Of a stretch of 5,811 nucleotides of DNA, positions 1 to 5,155 are shown piece by piece. Origin of the DNA: Lentimicrobiaceae bacterium (GTDB lineage: Bacteria; Bacteroidota; Bacteroidia; Bacteroidales; JAGONC01); assembly GCA_030621075.1 (NCBI GenBank), contig JAUXII010000076.1, forward strand, positions 1 through 5,811, in the 5' to 3' direction. The notes under the pieces were generated by a model. It made no database searches. It was not told the origin of the DNA and saw nothing but the letters and a program-made list of their open reading frames with translations. Every line of letters starts with the position of its first letter. Position 1 is the stretch's first letter. The position numbers were made by a program, and so were the translations under genes.

Positions 1-353
1 TCACCATGCTTATTGCTAACAGGATCATTCTGGAAATTATTTTTAAAGGAAGTAACACCTATAATTTAACCAGGGTTACCCTGATAGTCTTTTTTCTTGG
101 CGGCTTAATTTTAGGCCCCATTGTTCAAAAATATGCGTTTGGAGCATTTTGGACAGGTTGGCCCTTTGGCCATGATCTTACAGACAATAAGACATTAGTA
201 GCTTTTTTGTTCTGGGTAATGGCTTTTTTAAGATTAAAAAAGAATCAATCAAAAACAGGTTGGGCTTTAGTGGCATCGATAGTTTTGTTAACTATCTACC
301 TTATCCCACATAGTATGCTGGGATCTGAACTGGACTACACCGCCGGCCAGTAA
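1..353 (+). CDS. Uncharacterised membrane protein, C-terminal part (5' truncated)
   Basis: The frame is open to the left edge: the codon before the ATG at 6 is ACC (Thr), so this ATG may be internal and the gene is probably cut by the window. The 115 residues counted from that ATG contain three hydrophobic segments (about 21-40, 62-77 and 86-104). Between the first two lies an aromatic, Gly-rich stretch, FGAFWTGWPFGHDLTDNK (45-62), and the protein ends soon after IPHSMLGSELDY (100-111). I recall similar sequences as hypothetical membrane proteins in Bacteroidota, with these two motifs as their most conserved parts, but I know of no function. The conserved Trp, His and Asp residues at the predicted membrane edge could bind a ligand or metal, which is speculation. 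The gene stops 34 nt before the rhomboid gene on the same strand, so the two may be co-transcribed. No promoter is visible. Confidence 0.75.
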   Translation, partial: TMLIANRIILEIIFKGSNTYNLTRVTLIVFFLGGLILGPIVQKYAFGAFWTGWPFGHDLTDNKTLVAFLFWVMAFLRLKKNQSKTGWALVASIVLLTIYLIPHSMLGSELDYTAGQ

Positions 354-387
354 GGTTAGTAAATAACAAAAAAACAACAATTAATAA

Positions 388-1002
388 ATGACCTACATTT
401 TCATTATCATCACCGTATTTATTTCTATACTTGCTTTTTATAACCGGAGGGTATTTTACAAATTACAATTTAATCCTTACTCAATCTACCACAGAAAAGA
501 ATGGCATCGTTTCTTTTCGTACGCTTTTCTGCATAGTGACTGGTCCCATTTATTGATCAACATGTTCGTACTTTATTCTTTCGGAACTTCAGTGGAGCTT
601 TATTTCGAGTATTTTTTTGCAGATAGGGCCATACCTTATTATTTGTCATTATACCTGGCAAGTATAGTTTTTTCAGTGATTTATGATTTCAAAAGGCACA
701 AAAATGACGGGTTTTATAATGCAGTTGGTGCCTCTGGGGCTGTTTCTGCTATACTGTTTTCAAGCATCTTGTTTCACCCATTAGGGAAATTATATCTGTT
801 TTTTATACCTATCGGCATACCGGCAGTAATCTTTGGTGCCTTGTACTTAATTTATTCTGCATACATGGCAAAAAAAGCAAAGGATAATGTAGGGCATAAT
901 GCTCATTTCTGGGGAGCAATTTTTGGATTTTTATTTACCATCTTATTAAAGCCAGAATTGTTTATTCTTTTTCTCGAACAAATAAAAAATTCGATCATAT
1001 AG
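388..1002 (+). CDS. Rhomboid-family intramembrane serine protease
   Basis: A 204-residue polytopic inner-membrane protein, predicted to cut transmembrane substrates inside the bilayer; its substrates cannot be inferred. Six hydrophobic segments (about 3-17, 54-73, 83-99, 114-129, 135-158, 172-189) match the minimal six-helix bacterial rhomboid core. Family motifs are all present: the L1-loop EWHRF (38-42, equivalent to the usual WR motif), FLH (47-49), HLLIN (54-58, matching the GlpG His150/Asn154 oxyanion pair), GASG (114-117, nucleophile Ser116) and AHFWG (172-176, catalytic His173, with the accessory His170 often seen). The catalytic dyad is therefore intact and the protein should be active. 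There is no extra N-terminal cytosolic domain as in E. coli GlpG. The ATG at 388 directly precedes the first hydrophobic helix. It may be the last gene of an operon with the upstream membrane-protein gene, and it converges with the yqgE-like gene 8 nt downstream. Confidence 0.93.
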   Translation: MTYIFIIITVFISILAFYNRRVFYKLQFNPYSIYHRKEWHRFFSYAFLHSDWSHLLINMFVLYSFGTSVELYFEYFFADRAIPYYLSLYLASIVFSVIYDFKRHKNDGFYNAVGASGAVSAILFSSILFHPLGKLYLFFIPIGIPAVIFGALYLIYSAYMAKKAKDNVGHNAHFWGAIFGFLFTILLKPELFILFLEQIKNSII

Positions 1003-1010
1003 AAACAATA

Positions 1011-1583
1011 TTAATTCATGCTCGGGTCGGAAGGGAGGTTGGCCCATACAGCATAATCACTTACCATAACTTTAATGTACTCACTCCACATTTTCAGGGG
1101 GTTGGAATGAATAACATCATTCGCTTTTGTTTTTGAAACAAACCAGGATTTCTCTTCCATTTCTTGATCAAGTTGCTTTGATGCCCATCCTGAATACCCA
1201 ACAAAAAACCGTATATTACTGGGGGTTAATTGATTGAGAGTTATCATCTCTTTAATAACAGAAATATCGCCACCCCAGTAAAGGCCATCCATTATCTTAA
1301 GGCTATTCGTAATATAATCACCAATCGTATGAATAAAAAACAGGCTATCGGTTTTTACCGGCCCACCGAGATACAAGGGCACATCAAATTGGGGAAATTC
1401 ACTGGTTACCTCATTTAACTTTACATTGGTTGGTTTATTAATTATCAAGCCGAACGACCCTTCTGTATCATGCCCTGCAAGGAGAATAACCGATTGCTTA
1501 AAATAGAAATCATGTAAAGATGGCTCAGATATCAGCAATCTACCCCGTGCTGGTTTACTAATATGTTGCTTTTGCGCTTTCAT
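1011..1583 (-). CDS. YqgE/AlgH family protein (DUF179)
   Basis: A 190-residue soluble protein of the YqgE/AlgH family, close to the usual family length. Characteristic signatures are visible in order: GRLLISEP (14-21), FYFKQSVILLAGHD (26-39), GSFGLIINKP (42-51), LGGPV (72-76), YWGGD (102-106) and FVGYSGWASKQLDQE (127-141). The family has no established enzymatic activity. AlgH was named for an effect on alginate regulation in Pseudomonas, but that role should not be carried over to this organism. I see no signal peptide and no membrane helix, so it is probably cytoplasmic. The start at 1583 is supported by a GGAGAA stretch immediately upstream (1589-1584, minus strand) and by the usual distance to the GRLLIS motif. 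It diverges from murL and its upstream region is shared with that gene. A TATAATTG stretch (1608-1601, minus strand) is a weak candidate -7 element. Family assignment is secure; function is unknown. Confidence 0.93.
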   Translation of the reverse strand: MKAQKQHISKPARGRLLISEPSLHDFYFKQSVILLAGHDTEGSFGLIINKPTNVKLNEVTSEFPQFDVPLYLGGPVKTDSLFFIHTIGDYITNSLKIMDGLYWGGDISVIKEMITLNQLTPSNIRFFVGYSGWASKQLDQEMEEKSWFVSKTKANDVIHSNPLKMWSEYIKVMVSDYAVWANLPSDPSMN

Positions 1584-1696
1584 TTCTCCAATTCACTTTT
1601 CAATTATAGCATTACAATAATAATCATTTTTTCTTAGAAATAAAAATTCTGCTATAAACTTTTCAACCTTTGAAGATGACGTAAATAGGCTACAAT

Positions 1697-1720
1697 CTGT
1701 CCCCGACCTAAAGGACAGGG
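1697..1720. repeat. GC-rich REP-like hairpin in the divergent intergenic region
   Basis: This is a GC-rich island in a very AT-rich spacer. The arms CTGTCC (1697-1702) and GGACAG (1713-1718) are perfect inverted repeats. In an alternative fold, CCCCGACC (1701-1708) pairs with GGACAGGG (1713-1720) around a TAAA loop, with two mismatches. The sequence resembles the short palindromes with CCCCGACC..TAAA..GG cores that I recall from Bacteroidota intergenic regions and near ends of IS200/IS605-type elements. That resemblance is from memory, and only one copy lies in this window. It has no U-run after it, so it is not a typical intrinsic terminator. It could also be an operator or a degenerate repeat. 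Confidence 0.4.
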
Positions 1721-1777
1721 CTATTGAAATTCTATTAATCAACAGTTTATGCATAATTCAGGTTAATGCAGCTTTCG

Positions 1778-1785
1778 TATATTTG
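1778..1785 (+). promoter_or_regulatory. Candidate Bacteroidota -7 element for murL-murD2
   Basis: TATATTTG fits the Bacteroidota -7 consensus TAnnTTTG exactly. It lies 66 nt before the murL ATG, in the only intergenic space ahead of that gene. Transcription would start near 1790, giving a leader of about 60 nt. No good TTTG-type -33 box is seen at the expected distance (AATT occupies that place), which lowers confidence. Confidence 0.5.
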
Positions 1786-1851
1786 CAGGAAAAAATTTCT
1801 GTCAAATTTAAAACGCTTACTTATTAAACCTCAATAATTGTACCACTTCTC

Positions 1852-3228
1852 ATGACACGGATTAATAACAGAGATAAATTTATTACTTTCCGACAAGCAT
1901 ACCCCTGTTTTGTTTTTGAGGATTACCGGATCAGGAGAGAAAAGAATGAATTAGTAGTTGAGTACTTCTTCAATATTTCAGATAAATTCTATTTTAAACC
2001 AACCTTAACCATTCCCGATAGAAAATTCTATGATTATTCTATCCTAGATACTGAAGGGTTCAGAAATATCGTCTTTCACATTGGAATGATAGAGCTTATC
2101 AGTTATTGGAAAGCAACTTGTTCACCTGAAATAATCATTAAAGCGAACAGACTCACCACCCGTCAGATTGAATGGTGGAAAGAGGTCTATTTTCATGGCC
2201 TGGGTGAGTTCCTTTATTTAAATAACATCCAAACAAACATCCAGGACCTTTTCTCTATTTCCTGCGAAACGAAAGCTGAGACTGAGCTGATCAACCTGAG
2301 GCTAACTGATGGTTATATCGTTCCGGTTGGTGGTGGCAAAGACTCTGTTATTTCATTAGAGGTTCTGAAAACGCATGATATGCTCCCCTTTGCTCTGAAC
2401 CCGAATATAGCCATTACTGACACTATTCAAAAAGCCGGATTCACGACGGAAGAAACCAGTATTATTTACAGAACCATCCATCCTCAATTGCTTGAATTGA
2501 ACAAAAGAGGGTTTCTGAATGGCCATACTCCTTTTTCGGCCTTGCTGGCATTCATTAGTTTGTTAATTTCAGCACTCACAAGAAGGAAAAATATAGCGTT
2601 TTCTAATGAAGTCAGTTCAAACGAAGCAACAGTTTTAAAAACAGATGTGAACCATCAATATTCAAAGTCGTATGCTTTTGAAAAAAACTTCAGAAACTAT
2701 GTCAAAAATTATATCAGCGACAGCATCAATTATTTCAGTTTATTAAGGCCACTTAACGAAATGCAAATTGCAGGCATTTTCTCCCGGTTTCCACAATACT
2801 TCCATTCTTTTAAGAGTTGTAACAAAGGAAGGCAAAGTGATAGTTGGTGTGGGTCATGTCCGAAATGCTTGTTTACCTACATCATATTATCGCCTTTCAT
2901 TGACCAAAGTCTGCTGATCAATATTTTTGGGAAAGATTTGCTTAACGATATGGAATTGCTGGGCATATTTAACCAACTTATTGGGCTAAAAGATGAAAAG
3001 CCATTTGAGTGTGTCGGCACCATTGACGAAGTGAATGCTTCTTTACATATGATAACAAACAAACTTCACAGGGAAGAGGTCCCTCTCCTAATTAAGTACT
3101 TTCAGAAAGTAAAAGCAGGAGATAGCCTGTCGCTGGAATCAAAAAACAGATTGTTAAAAAAAATCAGCGAGCCACACTTTGTTGAAAAAAAACTGCTGAT
3201 AAAACTCATAGACCTGATAGATGATTGA
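1852..3228 (+). CDS. murL: MurL: UDP-N-acetyl-alpha-D-muramoyl-L-alanyl-L-glutamate epimerase
   Basis: A 458-residue cytoplasmic protein resembling MurL, the ATP-dependent enzyme described in Xanthomonas oryzae. MurL inverts the terminal L-Glu of UDP-MurNAc-L-Ala-L-Glu to D-Glu, releasing AMP and pyrophosphate, so it replaces free D-Glu supply for peptidoglycan. Residues 1-150 form an N-terminal region that I cannot assign. A PP-loop-like GGGKDS (160-165) then opens an N-type ATP-pyrophosphatase-like domain. Blocks that I associate with MurL follow: NGHTPFSA (223-230), SNEVSSNEATV (251-261), VNHQYSKS (266-273), YFSLLRPLNE (294-303) and four cysteines, C323-x9-C333-x2-C336-x2-C339, resembling the zinc site of QueC. 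An in-frame TAA at 1825-1827 bounds the start, and no better ATG exists. The last 8 nt overlap the MurD-like gene, implying translational coupling and a shared pathway. The call rests on recalled motifs plus gene context. The alternative is an unnamed PP-loop enzyme acting with the ligase. Confidence 0.82.
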   Translation: MTRINNRDKFITFRQAYPCFVFEDYRIRREKNELVVEYFFNISDKFYFKPTLTIPDRKFYDYSILDTEGFRNIVFHIGMIELISYWKATCSPEIIIKANRLTTRQIEWWKEVYFHGLGEFLYLNNIQTNIQDLFSISCETKAETELINLRLTDGYIVPVGGGKDSVISLEVLKTHDMLPFALNPNIAITDTIQKAGFTTEETSIIYRTIHPQLLELNKRGFLNGHTPFSALLAFISLLISALTRRKNIAFSNEVSSNEATVLKTDVNHQYSKSYAFEKNFRNYVKNYISDSINYFSLLRPLNEMQIAGIFSRFPQYFHSFKSCNKGRQSDSWCGSCPKCLFTYIILSPFIDQSLLINIFGKDLLNDMELLGIFNQLIGLKDEKPFECVGTIDEVNASLHMITNKLHREEVPLLIKYFQKVKAGDSLSLESKNRLLKKISEPHFVEKKLLIKLIDLIDD

Positions 3229-4585
3229 CTCTATTAAACAATATTTATCCAATAAAAAAATCCTTATTCTTGGCTTTGGAGTTGAAGGAAGGTCAACTTT
3301 TGCATTGCTCAGGAAAATAATACCAGAACAACCCTTGACCATTGCTGATATCGATCCTAAGGCATTACAAAAAGCCAACGAGGAGGTAAGTGATTTAATT
3401 TCTTTCCAAACAGGGAATGCTTATTTACACAATATTGAACACTTTGATTTAATTATTAAATCGCCTGGCGTTTCAGTTAAGAACCTCCATTTAAAGACAC
3501 ATATCACATCACAGACAGAACTGTTTTTGCAAAACCTGTCAAAACAGATTATTGGAGTAACCGGAACAAAGGGAAAAAGCACCACAGCCAGTTTAATCTT
3601 CTCGATTATTAAGCTTCACACTAAAAATTCCATATTCGTTGGAAATATTGGCATCCCCCCTTTTGATCTAATCCCTTCTATTGATAACAACACTATTGTT
3701 GTTGCTGAGTTTTCTTCACATCAACTTGAGCACATCACAAAATCGCCACATATTTCACTCCTGCTAAATCTCTACCAGGACCACCTTGACCATTATAATT
3801 CATTCACAGAATATGTAAAGGCAAAATTCAATATCATCAATTTTCAGGAAGAGGGCGATATTTTAATTTACAATGACGATAATGAACTCATCAAACATTA
3901 TATTGAAAAGATCAACAAAAAACAAGCAAAATACGCTTTCTCCGCAATCCGACAAACCCCAAATGGATGTTATCTTAATAATGAAGAAGAAATCGTTTTT
4001 TCAGCGGAAGGTCAAGAAAGGATAATTATACACAAAACAGACATTCCTATTATGGGCATTCATAATATGATGAATGTTATGGCTGCAATCAGTACTTGCA
4101 TGGTGCTGGGGATAACTACCGAAGTGATTCGCTCTGGGATAAAGTCATTTAAGGGGCTAGAATATCGGATAGAGTATATTGGTAAGTATCATGGAATTCA
4201 ATATTATAACGATTCCATTGCCACTGTTCCTGAGGCAACCATTTATGCAATAAAAGCACTTCAGGCTGTAGACACATTAATATTAGGAGGATATGACAGA
4301 GGCATTGATTATAAAAGACTGGCTACTTTTTTAAATGAATCTAAGGTTAGGAATTTCATTTTTATGGGTAATGCAGGAGAGAGAATTTATGAATTAATGA
4401 AAAAAGAAAAAAGTCAGAAAAAAACTCATTTTATGGTTTCGAATCTTGCTGATGCCGTTACTATTTCAAAATCGTGCACGTTGCAAGATGCCATTTGCTT
4501 ATTATCGCCTGCTGCAGCCAGTTATGATGCATTTACGAACTATAAAGAAAAGGGGCAATTATTTAAATCATTAGTTCGGCGATGA
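3221..4585 (+). CDS. murD2: MurD-family ligase, probably MurD2 (UDP-MurNAc-L-Ala--L-Glu ligase)
   Basis: A 454-residue cytoplasmic ATP-dependent Mur ligase of normal MurD length. It has an N-terminal Rossmann-like UDP-binding domain (GFGVEGRS, from about residue 18), an ATP P-loop GVTGTKGKSTT (112-122), EFSSHQLE (163-170), NLYQDHLDHY (183-192), and Lys202 at the position of the carbamylated lysine (K198 in E. coli). The C-terminal glutamate-binding domain differs from canonical MurD. NDSKATN is NDSIATV (330-336), so E. coli Lys319 is Ile333. The lysine equivalent to Lys348 is Arg360 in GGYDRG (356-361), and Leu416 is Tyr435 in SPAAASYDAF (429-438). Thr335 and Ser434, equivalent to Thr321 and Ser415, remain. 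Since canonical MurD uses these positions around D-Glu, and the gene overlaps murL by 8 nt, I infer that it adds L-Glu, which MurL then inverts. The alternative is an ordinary MurD that sits outside the division and cell-wall cluster. Confidence 0.82.
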   Translation: MIDSIKQYLSNKKILILGFGVEGRSTFALLRKIIPEQPLTIADIDPKALQKANEEVSDLISFQTGNAYLHNIEHFDLIIKSPGVSVKNLHLKTHITSQTELFLQNLSKQIIGVTGTKGKSTTASLIFSIIKLHTKNSIFVGNIGIPPFDLIPSIDNNTIVVAEFSSHQLEHITKSPHISLLLNLYQDHLDHYNSFTEYVKAKFNIINFQEEGDILIYNDDNELIKHYIEKINKKQAKYAFSAIRQTPNGCYLNNEEEIVFSAEGQERIIIHKTDIPIMGIHNMMNVMAAISTCMVLGITTEVIRSGIKSFKGLEYRIEYIGKYHGIQYYNDSIATVPEATIYAIKALQAVDTLILGGYDRGIDYKRLATFLNESKVRNFIFMGNAGERIYELMKKEKSQKKTHFMVSNLADAVTISKSCTLQDAICLLSPAAASYDAFTNYKEKGQLFKSLVRR

Positions 4586-4598
4586 TTCTCGAATCATC
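4581..4598 (+). terminator. Perfect 8-bp inverted repeat over the murD2 stop codon
   Basis: GATGATTC (4581-4588) and GAATCATC (4591-4598) are exact reverse complements separated by TC, and the TGA stop of murD2 lies in the left arm. The site is in the 65-nt gap between the convergent murD2 and THX genes. No U-run follows on either strand, so it is not a classical intrinsic terminator. It may protect the transcript end or bind a protein. Confidence 0.3.
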
Positions 4599-4650
4599 AA
4601 AATCAAGGAATATCTACAACTCCACAATAAACAAACGTAAGGTTAATGCG

Positions 4651-5064
4651 TTATTCCGATTTCTTTTCGGATGGTTCTTCTTTTGGGCTCGCAGTTTTAG
4701 CGATTTTTTTCGCTGCAGTTTTAGGTTTGGGTTCTGTTTTTTTTGCAGAGGCTTCTTTAGCTGCGGTTTTGGGTTTTAATGTAGCTTTCTCTTCCACCGG
4801 CTTTTCAACCTCAATTTTTTTGGTTGTCTTTTTAGTAGCCGTTTTTGGTTTTTCAGATTTTACTGCTTTTGTTACCTTAGCAGGTACCTTTTTAGCTTTT
4901 GGGGTTACTTCCTTCTCCTCAGGCGTCTCTACCTCAATTTTTGTTGACTTCTTTGGCTTAGGTACTTTATCAACAAAAAGTTTTTTCTTTTTCCTAGGCC
5001 TCAGAACGCCATATGATCCCATGATTATTTTTCCTCTTTTGGTTTTTTTATCTCCTTTACCCAT
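4651..5064 (-). CDS. 30S ribosomal protein THX with histone H1-like basic tail
   Basis: The first 28 residues, including MGKGDKKTKRGK and GSYGVLRPRKKKK, match ribosomal protein THX (bTHX). THX is a peptide of about 26 residues that sits in a cavity in the head of the 30S subunit in Thermus. Here it continues to 137 residues with a low-complexity tail rich in Lys, Ala, Pro, Thr and Glu, predicted to be disordered. The tail contains imperfect repeats: KIEVETPEEKEVTPKAKK (42-59) resembles KIEVEKPVEEKATLKPK (83-99), and KPKTAxK occurs at 72-78, 97-103 and 113-119. This resembles the tails of bacterial histone H1-like proteins. The core suggests a ribosomal role; the tail could contact rRNA or DNA, which is inference. 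The start is fixed by the THX core, and a good promoter lies just upstream. Open frames on the plus strand here are antisense artefacts, rich in Phe because AAA/AAG codons read as TTT/CTT. Confidence 0.88.
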   Translation of the reverse strand: MGKGDKKTKRGKIIMGSYGVLRPRKKKKLFVDKVPKPKKSTKIEVETPEEKEVTPKAKKVPAKVTKAVKSEKPKTATKKTTKKIEVEKPVEEKATLKPKTAAKEASAKKTEPKPKTAAKKIAKTASPKEEPSEKKSE

Positions 5065-5097
5065 GAATTCTTTTTTTAAAAATGATTATCAAAGCGA

Positions 5098-5128
5098 CAA
5101 AGGTAAAGAAAATATTTATTCATTAAAA
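5098..5128 (-). promoter_or_regulatory. Bacteroidota-type promoter for the THX gene
   Basis: On the minus strand TACCTTTG (5105-5098) fits the -7 consensus TAnnTTTG exactly. Nineteen nt upstream lies TTTT (5128-5125), a three-of-four match to the -33 box TTTG. Transcription would start around 5090, giving a leader of roughly 25-30 nt before the ATG at 5064. The element lies in the 91-nt gap after trmH, so THX can be transcribed independently of it. Confidence 0.6.
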
Positions 5129-5155
5129 GCCAGCAACTATTATTCTGAAATGAAA

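Noticed and set aside
1230..1418. 62-residue plus-strand open frame inside the YqgE/AlgH gene
   Set aside because: It lies wholly antisense to a well-conserved domain and has no recognisable motif.
1601..1608. TATAATTG on the minus strand as the yqgE promoter
   Set aside because: It has one mismatch to TAnnTTTG, no -33 partner at the right spacing, and leaves a leader of only about 12 nt. It is too weak to list as a feature.
1662..1674. Small inverted repeat TTCAA-CCT-TTGAA in the yqgE-murL spacer
   Set aside because: Five AT-rich base pairs are expected by chance in such DNA, and nothing around it suggests a function.
2877..3378. Two minus-strand open frames antisense to murL and murD2 (2877-3062 and 3154-3378)
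   Set aside because: Both overlap well-supported genes, have no domain signature and no promoter-like element; they are chance frames.
4582..4779. 65-residue plus-strand open frame overlapping the murD2 stop by 4 nt
   Set aside because: The ATGA overlap looks like coupling, but the product is low-complexity Phe/Arg/Gly antisense of the THX tail.
4651..4980. Repeated plus-strand T-rich blocks (such as ACCTCAATTTTT twice) as a DNA repeat array
   Set aside because: They follow from the repeated KIEVE and KPKTAxK protein units in the THX tail. The spacing is irregular, so this is neither CRISPR nor a clean tandem repeat.
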